Both the position numbers and the translations under genes were made by a program. 64,000 nucleotides of DNA from Clostridium magnum DSM 2767. GTDB taxonomy: Bacteria > Bacillota > Clostridia > Clostridiales > Clostridiaceae. This document shows, piece by piece, positions 43,118 through 52,577 of the stretch (within the stretch, counting starts at the first letter, position 1; every line of letters starts with the position of its first letter). The stretch lies in contig NZ_LWAE01000010.1 of assembly GCF_001623875.1 (NCBI RefSeq), positions 62,001 through 126,000 on the forward strand, read 5' to 3'. The notes beneath the pieces were generated by a model, which made no database searches, was not told where the DNA came from, and saw nothing but the letters and a program-made list of their open reading frames with translations.

Positions 43118-45401
43118 TGATGGCGCCTCCTTGTATATATCCTAACTTTTGACTTTCTTCAATTGCTGAAAATACACTTTCTAAATCTGCTGGTAAATTT
43201 CTTATTCTTACACCTAATGCATTTTCAATGGCATTAAGCACCGCTGGTGAAACAGTAGCTGTTGAAGATTCACTAACACCTTTTACACCTAATGGGTTAT
43301 TTCCTGCTTTTGCTTCTAAAGGAATTGTTTTCAAATTATAAAAATCCGCTGTTGTTTGTAATAGGTATTTGTCAAAATTTTTAGTCAATAACTTACCATT
43401 TTTAGTTGTTACTTCTTCAGTTAATGCAAAGCCTAAAGCCATGGAAACTCCTCCAGCAATTTGAGCCTTTACTTCAGCTTCATTTATAATACGTCCAACA
43501 TCATGAATAGCCACTAAATTTATTACGTCAACTTTTCCTGTTATTAAGTCAATCTCTACTTCTGCACCACAAGCTCCGTAATTAAAAGAAGCATAAGTTT
43601 CTCCACAATTCTTTTCAAAATCCCACCATACAGGAGGCAATGACCACCAACCATAACCATAGACCCCTGGTATTTCTTTGTAACATAAGGTAACAGCCTC
43701 TTTAAAGCTTATATTTTCACTTTTATCTTTTGTAAAAATCGTATCATTTTCAAATACTAAATCTTCACACTTTGCACCCCATTTTTTAGCAATAACTTTA
43801 GACATTCTATCTTTTGCATCATTTGCTGCAACTAAAGCTGCGTTACCGGAAGTAATGGTACCTCTTGAGCCTACAGTTGCACCACTATCTGGTAAATAAG
43901 AAGTATCCAATGGGCTTATTCTCATGTTTTCAATACTAACCCCTAATGTTTCACTGATAATTTGAAGAACTACATTGGTTCCTCCTTGTCCTTGTTCTGT
44001 AATTCCACTAAGTACAACTATAGTTCCATCTTTTTCCACGTGAAAACTTACAGCCGCAGCATCCTTTACAGGGAACCCTGCTCCCATAGCTTCACCACGA
44101 AATATACATGATATTCCACGTCCTCTTACTTTTCCCTTAGGTGCTGGTCCTGATTTTTCGTGAACAGGGAATTCCTCTTCTAATTTGTCTAGACAGGCCA
44201 TTAAATTTACACTTTGTAGTTTTTGACCAGTGGCTGTAATAGACCCCTCCTTAAAGGCATTTATACGACGAAGTTCCAATGGATCCATGCCTAGCTCTTT
44301 CGCTAATTCATTCATTAAAGATTCTGATGCGAAATCAACTTGTGGTGAACCGAATCCACGAACCGCATCTGAAATGGTGTTATTTGTGAATGCTCCTACT
44401 ATATTAGTAGAAAGATTTTCAACATTATAAGGTCCTGTAGCTTCTACCGTTGCTCTCCATATTGTTGCTTGACTTTTTGTAATATAAGCCCCAACATCAA
44501 CTAACCCATTAATTTCCATAGCAGTAATATATCCATCCTTCTTTGCACCGATTTTATATTTCAATTTAAAAGGATGTCTTTTAGTTCCTTCTTCTAAAAC
44601 CTCTTCACGATTCCAAACCATTTTACAAGGTCTGCCTGTAATCATTGCTGCCATAGTTACACGAGATGCAATAATATTAATATCGCTATCTTTCCCACCA
44701 AAAACGCCCCCTAAAGTAGGTTGAATGACCCTAACTTGATTTTCATTGAATCCACAGTAAGCCGCAACAGCTCTCTTGATATTAAAAGGTCCTTTTCCTG
44801 GACAGTAAATTAAAACACCCTTTGCCTCTGGAATAGCAATTGCACCATCAGGCTCTATAGCCGAATGCATTACTCTTTGTGTAGAAAATTCTCTCTCTAG
44901 GATGACATCTGCTTCTGCGAATCCTTTTTCTAAGTTACCCTTTACAGTCTTATGACTTGCAGCAAAGTTTGAATTTCCATGGAGTATTGGTGCCCCTTCT
45001 TTTAATGCTTCTTCTGGATTCACTACATAAGGTAATTCTTCATATTCTATCTTAACAAGCTTTGCTGCCTTAGCAGCCTGTACCTTTGTATTAGCCACAA
45101 CAATAGCTACACCATCACCTGCAAATTTTGTTTCTTTTTCTGCCAAAGCAGGCCTGTCTTTTGGAGTTTGATTTACCCCTGGTACATCTTTTGCAGTATA
45201 TACTCCTACGACCCCTTTTACTTTTAATGCTTCAGAACTATCTATATTTAAAATTCTTGCATGAGGAGCACCAATTCTAACCGTTTGCACATAAAGCATT
45301 CCTGGGAATTTTAAATCATCAATGTATTTTGCTTTACCCGTTATTTTTGCATAGGCATCTTGCCTATCATAAATCTTTCTTTTTGAAATTTCGTTCTTCA
45401 T
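43110..45401 (-). CDS. Molybdenum hydroxylase large subunit (set 2)
   Basis: 763 residues. KRKIYDRQDAYAKITGKAKYIDD starts the hammerhead-type domain (18 shown family residues), TLGGVFGGKD and VRGFGSPQVDFASE are molybdopterin motifs, and GVKGVSES carries the catalytic Glu near residue 713. It differs from set 1 in several motifs, so it is probably a different substrate range rather than a recent duplicate. It follows the D-cysteine desulfhydrase-like gene by 28 bases and shares its operon. Confidence 0.91.
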   Translation of the reverse strand: MKNEISKRKIYDRQDAYAKITGKAKYIDDLKFPGMLYVQTVRIGAPHARILNIDSSEALKVKGVVGVYTAKDVPGVNQTPKDRPALAEKETKFAGDGVAIVVANTKVQAAKAAKLVKIEYEELPYVVNPEEALKEGAPILHGNSNFAASHKTVKGNLEKGFAEADVILEREFSTQRVMHSAIEPDGAIAIPEAKGVLIYCPGKGPFNIKRAVAAYCGFNENQVRVIQPTLGGVFGGKDSDINIIASRVTMAAMITGRPCKMVWNREEVLEEGTKRHPFKLKYKIGAKKDGYITAMEINGLVDVGAYITKSQATIWRATVEATGPYNVENLSTNIVGAFTNNTISDAVRGFGSPQVDFASESLMNELAKELGMDPLELRRINAFKEGSITATGQKLQSVNLMACLDKLEEEFPVHEKSGPAPKGKVRGRGISCIFRGEAMGAGFPVKDAAAVSFHVEKDGTIVVLSGITEQGQGGTNVVLQIISETLGVSIENMRISPLDTSYLPDSGATVGSRGTITSGNAALVAANDAKDRMSKVIAKKWGAKCEDLVFENDTIFTKDKSENISFKEAVTLCYKEIPGVYGYGWWSLPPVWWDFEKNCGETYASFNYGACGAEVEIDLITGKVDVINLVAIHDVGRIINEAEVKAQIAGGVSMALGFALTEEVTTKNGKLLTKNFDKYLLQTTADFYNLKTIPLEAKAGNNPLGVKGVSESSTATVSPAVLNAIENALGVRIRNLPADLESVFSAIEESQKLGYIQGGAINE

Positions 45402-45429
45402 ATTCTTACCTCCTTGTATTTAATCTATT

Positions 45430-46458
45430 TTAAAATGCTTCTTTCATAGAAGAGTAATCATAGTATGTAGGTAACCCCCCTGTATGTAAGAAGATAACTT
45501 TAGATCCCTTCTTTATCTCACCTTTTTTAATTAATCCTATGAGACCTGCCAGTGTTTTTCCTGAATATATAGGGTCAAGCATAATTCCTTCGGTTCTTGC
45601 TAATAATTCTATAGCCTCCTTAAGTTCTACTGTGGGCTGTGCATAACCTTTACCATAATATTCTTCATAACAAAGAACTTTATCTTTGCTTGGTGTTTCA
45701 ACATTTAAATAACTTGATGTCTGCTCTAGCGCACCATAAAGTGTTTTTAATTGCATCTCCTTATTTTGAAATACATTAACCCCCATTACAGAAATAGTAT
45801 ACTGTGCTGAATGAAAACCTATAAGAAGCCCCATTTGTGTTCCACCTGTACCACTTGGGCATACAAGATAGTCAAAATCTACATTCATTTCTTTTGCTTG
45901 CTGAAGAATTTCATTTGCGCAAAGAACATACCCACAGTTTCCTAGGGAGCATGTACCTCCTCTTGCAAGTATATAGGGATTTTTACCCTCAGCTTCTAAG
46001 TCTCTTTTCATCTTTTGAGTAAGTTCCATATCGCTTAGTGGTCCTACAATTGGTGCTATAGATTTATCAACTTTAGATACGCCTCCAAGCTCATATAGGT
46101 GCTTATTAGGATCTAAATTGTATTCATAATCTGCTTTTGCCCAATATTCCATAATTAATTCTGTCTTCATGCCTTCCATATTAGCTATAAGCAGTGCCAT
46201 TAAATTGTGATTGCACTGCACTGTACTCCCAGTAATAATGGTATCTGCACCTTGGTCAACTGCTTCTTGAAATAAAAACTCTAGTTTTCTTACTTTATTA
46301 CCACTAAATGGAAGTAAATCATCTCTTTTAATATAGATCTCTACTTCTCCACCTAATTCTTTAGATAAATTAGGCAGTTTTTGAAGAGGTGTTGCCTCTT
46401 TAATATAGTGTCTTCTAGGTATATTATTGATTTTTTTAAATATAGTTTCTGTACTCAT
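45430..46458 (-). CDS. PLP-dependent D-cysteine desulfhydrase/ACC deaminase-family enzyme
   Basis: 342 residues. IYIKRDDLLPFSGNKVRKLEF carries the PLP Lys in SGNKVRK, and GSTVQCNHN and the CPSGTGGTQ phosphate cradle follow. Family members deaminate D-cysteine, ACC or related D-amino acids. First gene of the set 2 hydroxylase operon, an odd pairing. It might remove an amino group from a substrate before or after hydroxylation, or it might supply sulfide for the molybdenum cofactor. Both ideas are inference. SD TAGGAGG before the ATG. Confidence 0.84.
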   Translation of the reverse strand: MSTETIFKKINNIPRRHYIKEATPLQKLPNLSKELGGEVEIYIKRDDLLPFSGNKVRKLEFLFQEAVDQGADTIITGSTVQCNHNLMALLIANMEGMKTELIMEYWAKADYEYNLDPNKHLYELGGVSKVDKSIAPIVGPLSDMELTQKMKRDLEAEGKNPYILARGGTCSLGNCGYVLCANEILQQAKEMNVDFDYLVCPSGTGGTQMGLLIGFHSAQYTISVMGVNVFQNKEMQLKTLYGALEQTSSYLNVETPSKDKVLCYEEYYGKGYAQPTVELKEAIELLARTEGIMLDPIYSGKTLAGLIGLIKKGEIKKGSKVIFLHTGGLPTYYDYSSMKEAF

Positions 46459-46635
46459 AGTTATTTCCTCCTATTCTTTATATATTTCCGATTACTTACT
46501 CTATATATTAACTATAGCTATTTTTCATAATTAAATCATTGTCTATTGTTGTCCTTTACTATTGCAAAAGTTATCTTTTCAAAAATTTTCAGCAAAAAGA
46601 GCCCTCTTTGATAAAAGGCTCTTTGATTTATTAAA

Positions 46636-47670
46636 CTATTCATTTTCTATATCCTTGTTTTGAAGTCGATACTTAGCAGGAGTTAACTTATAGATATTTT
46701 TAAAAGATCTATAAAAACTACTTACATCCTCATATCCTACAATAGATGCAATTTCTGCCGTACTTATTTCACTTTTTTTAAGAAGTTGACATGATTTTTG
46801 CATTCTTATATCGCTAATTAACTTTCCATATGTCTTACCTGTATATTTTTTTATGATCTTACATAAATAGTTCTTGCTATAACTGAACTTCTGCGCTATT
46901 TCTTCAAGAGAGATATCCTTATAACTATCTCGCATATAATCCAGTATCTTCATCATATCCACATGTCGTGGTTGGGCATCTTCAATCCATACCTTACAGT
47001 CATAGCTCCTCATTAAATAAACACAAAGCCATTCAAAATATACATTGAGCATACGTTTCGAAGTTCTATGTGAAAGTTGCATCTCCTGATACATTTCTAA
47101 AATTAAAGCTTTTATTTTTTCATCCCCACCTACTTCAAATAAAACATAAGATACCAGTGATGATCCATATATAATTCTGCTGAAAAATTGTGCTAGTATA
47201 TCCTCACTATCTAGCAACATCATAAATGCTTTGTCAAAAGTACTACGTCTTACCGCAATATGAAAGATAATGCTGTCGTCTGCATCTGTGTGCAGTTGAT
47301 GATCGATGTTAGTGGCTAATAAAAGCAGGTCTCCTTCTTTAAGCATTACCTCTTCTTCATTTGGTCCAATAAATTTACATACACCATTATAAACATAAGT
47401 AAATTCTATAAAATCATGCTTATGCATTATATGGTGTGGTCGATATCTAGGTCGTCTTAACACTGCAATATCTGACTTTGCATTAATAAACAATTCCTCT
47501 GAATAAACATTATCATCCTTAGATAAACTCTGCACAGGGTCTGTTTTAAATTCTTGTGCATTAAATCTTTCTAATATGGTAGATAAATACACTTTGCTCA
47601 TATTATAAGGATTCAAATTCTCTTTGTAGAAATGTTTATATACTTTTTCTAATGTTGTCATTTCAAACAT
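46636..47670 (-). CDS. AraC-family transcriptional regulator
   Basis: 344 residues. An N-terminal cupin-type sensor domain (about 75-165, including HKHDFIEFTYVYNG) and a C-terminal pair of helix-turn-helix motifs (about 240-340; ISLEEIAQKFSYSKNYLCKII and TAEIASIVGYEDVSSFYRSFK, each part quoted only in outline). It probably controls the adjacent set 2 hydroxylase operon or DUF1097 gene. A decayed duplicate is at 50868-51861. Confidence 0.88.
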   Translation of the reverse strand: MFEMTTLEKVYKHFYKENLNPYNMSKVYLSTILERFNAQEFKTDPVQSLSKDDNVYSEELFINAKSDIAVLRRPRYRPHHIMHKHDFIEFTYVYNGVCKFIGPNEEEVMLKEGDLLLLATNIDHQLHTDADDSIIFHIAVRRSTFDKAFMMLLDSEDILAQFFSRIIYGSSLVSYVLFEVGGDEKIKALILEMYQEMQLSHRTSKRMLNVYFEWLCVYLMRSYDCKVWIEDAQPRHVDMMKILDYMRDSYKDISLEEIAQKFSYSKNYLCKIIKKYTGKTYGKLISDIRMQKSCQLLKKSEISTAEIASIVGYEDVSSFYRSFKNIYKLTPAKYRLQNKDIENE

Positions 47671-47842
47671 GTTATCACTCCAATATCAAAAGACTTTAAT
47701 CATCAATTATATGACTTACTAGACTTTCTAGTATATTTATTTTTTCTAACTGTATTGTGTAAAGCTTCTCTTAAGTTATATCCTACCAGAACAATGTCAT
47801 CAAGTTAATATTTAAATAATTTACAATTAAAACTCTAAAAGA

Positions 47843-47880
47843 AAGTCCTCAGCTAGATATAATTTCTAACTGAGAACTTT
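47843..47880 (-). terminator. Terminator of DUF1097 copy B
   Basis: On the minus strand AAGTTCTCAGTTAGA pairs with TCTAGCTGAGGACTT, followed by TTCTTTT. It lies 90-130 bases after the DUF1097 stop and is the twin of 39719-39753. Confidence 0.72.
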
Positions 47881-47969
47881 AACTTAAGTATATATTTTTA
47901 ACACTTGCTTAAAAAGCCTAAATATTTAATAACAAATTGGTCAATAAAAAGTATAAATACGTTTTTTAA

Positions 47970-48449
47970 TTAAGCTTTCGCTTGATTAGAAGCTTCTTTT
48001 TTAGAAAAGAAGCCTTTAAATATATAATTAGCACCTAGTTCCATTAAATATCCTAACACACCACCTACTATGATAGCAATTACAGTTGCTTTCCAATCAA
48101 AATTATTACCAAAAGTAGCTCCACATCCAATAAAGGAACCTGGTATAAAGGAAAGAACTTTCCATCCAGCTTGTACACACATACCTATAACAGCAATCAA
48201 TACTATTATAGTCATTGCAAACTTAAAATGCCATGCTCCTAGTACCAAAAAAATAATCATTGCCCAAACAACACCACTTAAATTTGCAGATAATGCTTTG
48301 AATAATCCTTCTTTCTTCCCGCCTGCCGCGAAAAAGCTTGCAATTGCAACAAAACTAACCCATGAAACTATATTGATTGCACTTGCATACTGAGCAAAAA
48401 TTCCAGCAATAATTCCAGCACTAATTCCAATAGAAACCAAATAACTCAT
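47970..48449 (-). CDS. DUF1097 family membrane protein (intact copy B)
   Basis: 159 residues, almost entirely hydrophobic with four to five predicted membrane segments (YLVSIGISAGIIAGIF, WAMIIFLVLGAW, AMTIIVLIAVIGMCV, VIAIIVGGVLGYLM). It resembles the DUF1097/YcdZ inner-membrane family of unknown function. I chose the ATG at 48449 with SD AAGGGGG; an upstream start would lie in sequence that is leader in copy A. Linked with molybdenum hydroxylase set 2, it may be a small transporter for its substrate, which is inference. Confidence 0.8.
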   Translation of the reverse strand: MSYLVSIGISAGIIAGIFAQYASAINIVSWVSFVAIASFFAAGGKKEGLFKALSANLSGVVWAMIIFLVLGAWHFKFAMTIIVLIAVIGMCVQAGWKVLSFIPGSFIGCGATFGNNFDWKATVIAIIVGGVLGYLMELGANYIFKGFFSKKEASNQAKA

Positions 48450-48516
48450 ACATATTTCCCCCTTAATTTTAAAGTTTGACTTTTTAAGCAAATGGTTAAA
48501 ACTTTAAATTTAACTT

Positions 48517-48557
48517 TTATTCTTCAATGGCACCTTCTACCGCTGATATTATATTTT
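48517..48557 (-). pseudogene. Remnant of a 2Fe-2S hydroxylase subunit gene
   Basis: The last 12 or so codons read IISAVEGAIEE-stop, matching the end of the gene at 41782-42246 (IIAAVEGAIEE). The rest is gone, replaced by sequence leading into an IS4-like element. It shows that the duplication included at least part of the hydroxylase operon. Confidence 0.8.
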
Positions 48558-48585
48558 ATCCCTTATTAACTTAACTTCTTTAATT

Positions 48586-50015
48586 TAAAAAGTCAAAAAT
48601 CCAGACTTAAGTTTATATTCCTTAAATAGAATATAATTACACTAATAATGGATATACTTTTGCTATAAAAAATTTATAAAATTTTTAAGAAACTAGTTTA
48701 AGTTTGGTAAACACTGTTTCTATGGGTACATTATTTTTGGCTTGCTCATAAACAAAGCGTACTAGATCTTTAGCCGCTAGGCTTTTGACAGACCTAATAG
48801 CATCACCAATAGTTTCAAGTTCTTTAATATGATATAACCTATAAATCTCTAGAAAATTGATTGCTAAGAAGGTAATCAGAAAGTATCTCTCGATAGAGAG
48901 TATACCTTGAACCTTATATTCATCAAATCCTAAATGTGATTTAAGGTATTTATAGTTAGTTTCAATACTCCATCTGTTTAGATAGTATTTTATTACAGTT
49001 TCACTGCTAAGCTCTATGTCTGTCGACATTAAGTATACTGGATCTTTGAAACTATCTCCATCAACTTCATAGCAAATTAAGGCTAATGCATTTTCAATCT
49101 TTGAAACTTTACCTTCGTATCTATATACTCTGTAATCAGTACCTTCGATGGTAACTACATCTAAGGTAGCTGGATTGATATATTTTGCAAACTCTTTAAT
49201 TTGCATTGTTATTACTAATGGAGAAATCTTTCTGTTAGATTTTAAAGCACCGATAAGGTTGAAACCTTTTATAAAGCAGCCATTAATGAGTTTTTCACTA
49301 GTATACCAGCTGTCAACAAGACAATATATTTTATCCCAGTTGGATGGTTTTTCAAAAGAATTAATAAAATCTAGGGCTATGTCTGATTTACCCATAAAAG
49401 TTTTGTCATATATTTTGCAGTTTTCTTTACTTAAGTAGGGCTTGTAGTTTAAAGGAATAGACATATCCCCTGCGACAAAGTTAGAAGTAACTACACAGTG
49501 AAACCAAATGCTTTTACCTTCTGCATGACAATAATTATAGCTCAGCCCTTGCATTTTCTTTGCTTGCTCTTTAGGATTTACAGTATCATCTATAACTAAG
49601 AATCCTGCGGATTTTGGCTTTATGATCTTATCAAAGTAAAGCTTTAAATAGTTAATACGATTTCTGTCAATGAGCCTATCGTCCCATTTAGAACGACTCA
49701 AAAATCTATATATCGAGCTGCTACTTTTAGCAGTTAGTATATGCTCAGAAATTTTTAATAGAGATTTTGTGCCATCTAAATTTATTAATCCATTAATAAT
49801 TGTGGTTATATGATGAAACTGCGGCTTACTTATTCCATAGTTTACATCATTTAAGTAGTTGTAAAGTTCATTATTGGTGGATATACTATAATTGATAAAT
49901 TTATTTGGCATACTGATTACCTCCGTGTAATATTTGTCTCGCAACTTATATTTAACATGGAATTAGACAGTGTGCCATATTTATTTTTTGGAAGTATTGC
50001 CAATTTGACTTTTTA
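48586..50015 (-). mobile_element. IS4/IS701-like insertion sequence
   Basis: Short inverted ends TAAAAAGTCAAA (48586-48597) and TTTGACTTTTTA (50004-50015) flank one transposase gene; total about 1.43 kb. It lies at the point where the duplicated hydroxylase segment is broken off and just before lipB, so it may have caused the deletion. Confidence 0.68.
48685..49911 (-). CDS. IS4/IS701-type DDE transposase
   Basis: 408 residues. The DDE residues fit: Asp in FLVIDDTVN, Asp in YCLVDSWYTS and Glu in NRWSIETNYKYLK (the YREK-like segment). I chose the ATG at 49911 because GGAGGTAAT lies just upstream; an earlier start has no SD. The gene is intact. The assignment between IS4 and IS701 groups is not certain. 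Confidence 0.85.
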   Translation of the reverse strand: MPNKFINYSISTNNELYNYLNDVNYGISKPQFHHITTIINGLINLDGTKSLLKISEHILTAKSSSSIYRFLSRSKWDDRLIDRNRINYLKLYFDKIIKPKSAGFLVIDDTVNPKEQAKKMQGLSYNYCHAEGKSIWFHCVVTSNFVAGDMSIPLNYKPYLSKENCKIYDKTFMGKSDIALDFINSFEKPSNWDKIYCLVDSWYTSEKLINGCFIKGFNLIGALKSNRKISPLVITMQIKEFAKYINPATLDVVTIEGTDYRVYRYEGKVSKIENALALICYEVDGDSFKDPVYLMSTDIELSSETVIKYYLNRWSIETNYKYLKSHLGFDEYKVQGILSIERYFLITFLAINFLEIYRLYHIKELETIGDAIRSVKSLAAKDLVRFVYEQAKNNVPIETVFTKLKLVS

Positions 50016-50070
50016 TTTTGCAGAATTAAAGTTATTAATATTAATCTTTTATCATATACTCTTTATGTTT

Positions 50071-50760
50071 TTAATCATCCTCCAATTTTTTATCTCTAGA
50101 ATCTAACTTATATAGTATCTCAGGTTCTAGATTAAATACTTGACAGAAATAACGTACAACAACATCTATGGCTTTATCGTAGTTCTCACAATGATCCAAT
50201 AACTTCTGTATTGAAGTTACACCTTTATCACTTATACCACAAGGATTTATCATCTTGAAATACTCTAGATCAGTGTTTACATTGAAAGTAAATCCATGCA
50301 TAGTAACCCACCGTTTAACACTAAAGCCAAGAGCAGTAATTTTATTGTTTCCAACCCACACTCCTTTATGTTCCGAGAATCGTTTTGTATCAATATTATA
50401 TTGTTCCTTAAGCAGTCGAACAAAGACTTCCTCTATATTCCAAATAAAATTGTGTACATCTTTACCATGGTTATTAAGGTCTATTATAGGATATCCAATT
50501 ATTTGACCTGGTCCGTGATATGTTACGTCTCCACCTCTATTAGTTTCATGTATGTCAATTCCACGTGCTTGTAATATATCTTTAGCAACCAAAATATTAG
50601 ATTGATTAGCATTTCTCCCTAGTGTTAACACTGAAGGATGTTCTAGCACTAACAATATATCTACTATCTTCTGTTGTTGTCTTAGTTTTAATAACATTTT
50701 TTGAAGTTTTAAAGCTTTCGTGTACTCAATTCTTCCCAACTTATAAACAGATAGCTTCAT
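50071..50760 (-). CDS. lipB: Lipoyl(octanoyl) transferase
   Basis: 229 residues. RGGDVTYHGPGQ and the ALGFSVKRWVTMHGF segment carry the lipoyl-ligase-fold motifs, and Cys in MINPCGI is the catalytic acyl-accepting residue. It moves octanoyl from acyl carrier protein to lipoyl domains such as GcvH. SD AAGGAGG before the ATG. A housekeeping gene, lying alone among mobile and decayed sequences. Confidence 0.93.
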   Translation of the reverse strand: MKLSVYKLGRIEYTKALKLQKMLLKLRQQQKIVDILLVLEHPSVLTLGRNANQSNILVAKDILQARGIDIHETNRGGDVTYHGPGQIIGYPIIDLNNHGKDVHNFIWNIEEVFVRLLKEQYNIDTKRFSEHKGVWVGNNKITALGFSVKRWVTMHGFTFNVNTDLEYFKMINPCGISDKGVTSIQKLLDHCENYDKAIDVVVRYFCQVFNLEPEILYKLDSRDKKLEDD

Positions 50761-50867
50761 GAATACCCCTCCTTATAGCTATTATATATAATCCCTTCAA
50801 TAATTCTAAAAGTGTTCATTCATACCAAATATTAAATCCTTTTTCAGTAGATTTAAATCAGCCTTTA

Positions 50868-51861
50868 TTATTCATTTTTAACCGCTGTGCTTTGGATTCG
50901 ATACTGTGCAGTGGTTAAATTATAGGTATTTTTAAAAGATCTATAAAAACTACTTATGTCCTCATACCCTACATATAGAGGCAATTTCCGCTGTACTTAT
51001 TTTACTTTTTTTAAGAAGTTCACATGATTTTTGCATTCTTATATCACTAATTAACTTTCCATATGTTTTTCCTGTATATTTTTTATGATCTTACATAGAT
51101 AGTTCTTACTATAACTAAATTTCTGTTCTATTTCTTCAATAGAGCTATCCTTATAGTTACTTCTCATATAATCCAGTATCTTCACCATATCCACATGTGG
51201 TGATTGGGCATCTTCAATCCATACTTTACAGTCGTAGCTCCTCATCAAATGAACACAAATCCATTCAAAATATACATTGAGCATATGTTTCGAAGTTCTA
51301 TGTGAAAGCTGCATCTCCTCATACATTTCTAAAACTAAAGCTTTTATTTTTCATCCTTACCTACTTCAAATAAAGCATAGAACATAGGTGATACCCCATA
51401 TATAACTCTTCCAAAAAATTGTGATAGTATATCCTCACTATCTAGCAGCATCGTAAATACCTTGTCAAAAGTACTACGTCTTACCACAATATGAAAGATA
51501 ATGCTATCATCTGCAGAAGATTCCCCTCTTTAAGAGTTATCTCCTTTTCATTGGATTGAATAAATTTGCATAGGCCATTGTAAACATAAGTAAACTCTAT
51601 AAAATTATGCTTATACATTCCATGCTGTGGTAGATATCTAGGTCGTCTTACCACAGCAGCATCTGCCTCTGACTTAATAAACAATTGCTCTGAATGAATA
51701 TTATCAGCTTTAGATAAACTCTGTATAAAATTTGTTTCAAATTCTTGTGCATCAAATCTTTCTAATATGGTATACAAATTCGATTTACTCATATCATTAG
51801 GATTCAAATTTTCTTCATAAAAATATTTATATACCTTTTCTAATGTTGTCATTTCAAACAT
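50868..51861 (-). pseudogene. Decayed AraC-family regulator (copy of 46636-47670)
   Basis: Every part of the AraC protein at 46636-47670 can be found, but in different frames. An N-terminal piece (51481-51861, MFEMTTLEKVYKYFYEENL) is followed by an internal deletion near 51500-51520, a middle piece (about 51051-51326), and a C-terminal helix-turn-helix stretch. At least three frameshifts are present. It is a duplicated and then inactivated regulator, linked to the DUF1097/hydroxylase duplication. Confidence 0.82.
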
Positions 51862-51899
51862 ATTATTCACTCCAATATGAAACTACCTTTATGTTTGCT

Positions 51900-52522
51900 T
51901 TACAAATCCTCAACTTTTGTAAGGATTTCTTCACATAATTCTTCAATATGATTTTTTACGTATTGAGATGCCTTTTCTGAATCTCTTTCTTTTAAACTTT
52001 GAAATAACAATTCATGCCTACCAGCTAGCTCTGCCAAGCTTTTTTTAGATATATTTGCAGTAATAAAGGTCCATTGTCCTAGATTAACCATATTCCACAT
52101 CTTATCTAACAATGAATTATCAGCTATATCTAATTCAGTAAATTCCTCTTTAAATCCACTTTCAGCAACTATTTTCATCTTTTTTAGCAGCTCATTCATT
52201 TTTTTTAAATGATTTTCCGATATATTTTCAGCTGCCTCACAAACAGCAAGCATCTCCAAATAAGTCCTAACTTTATATGTATCTTCTATATTTTTTTTGT
52301 AAGTTTCTTTACAAAGCATCCGAGAAATGGTTTGTTTTCTATAAGGCCCATTAGTTCAAGCTTCCTTATTGCCTCCCTAACAGGTGATTGAGAAACTCCC
52401 AATTCTTTAGCAATCCTTGTTTCCACGATTCTTTCTCCTCGCTTTAATTCATTATTAAATATTAATTCCCTTATTTTACGACTTACCTCGTTTCTTAGTG
52501 TAGATTTTTTAATTGAATTCAT
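51900..52522 (-). pseudogene. GntR-family (FCD-type) regulator with a one-base frameshift
   Basis: The first part (52286-52522) holds the winged helix-turn-helix (RIAKELGVSQSPVREAIRKL). The second (51900-52319) holds an FCD-like helical domain. The frames join exactly if the run of eight A at minus-strand position about 52291-52298 had nine; the sequence would then read KKLTKKNIEDTYKVR, giving about 207 residues. Causes may be a sequencing slip, a true mutation, or a phase-variable or slippage switch. A palindrome (52561-52577) of the type seen before the glycyl-radical and hydroxylase genes precedes it, so it is the best candidate for their repressor. Confidence 0.78.
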
Positions 52523-52560
52523 TTACTTTATCCTACCCATGTTTAAAATACTATAGATTA

Positions 52561-52577
52561 TATATAATCGATTACTA
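52561..52577. promoter_or_regulatory. Operator-like palindrome upstream of gntR
   Basis: TATATAATCGATTACTA (centre 52569-52570), 39-55 bases before the gntR start, matching the site at 29436-29451. Suggests autoregulation. Confidence 0.62.

Larger units (their letters stand above)
47843..48557. repeat. Duplicated segment, copy B
   Basis: It matches copy A (39719-39863 plus 41275-41806) over the terminator, DUF1097 gene and leader, and ends in a 40-base remnant of the 2Fe-2S subunit gene. The duplication probably once extended further; a 1.4-kb IS at 48586 now follows. Confidence 0.8.

Noticed and set aside
46470..46500. CGATTACT upstream of the desulfhydrase-like gene as a GntR site
   Set aside because: Only a half-site matches; the other half is not palindromic, so I did not include it in the proposed regulon.
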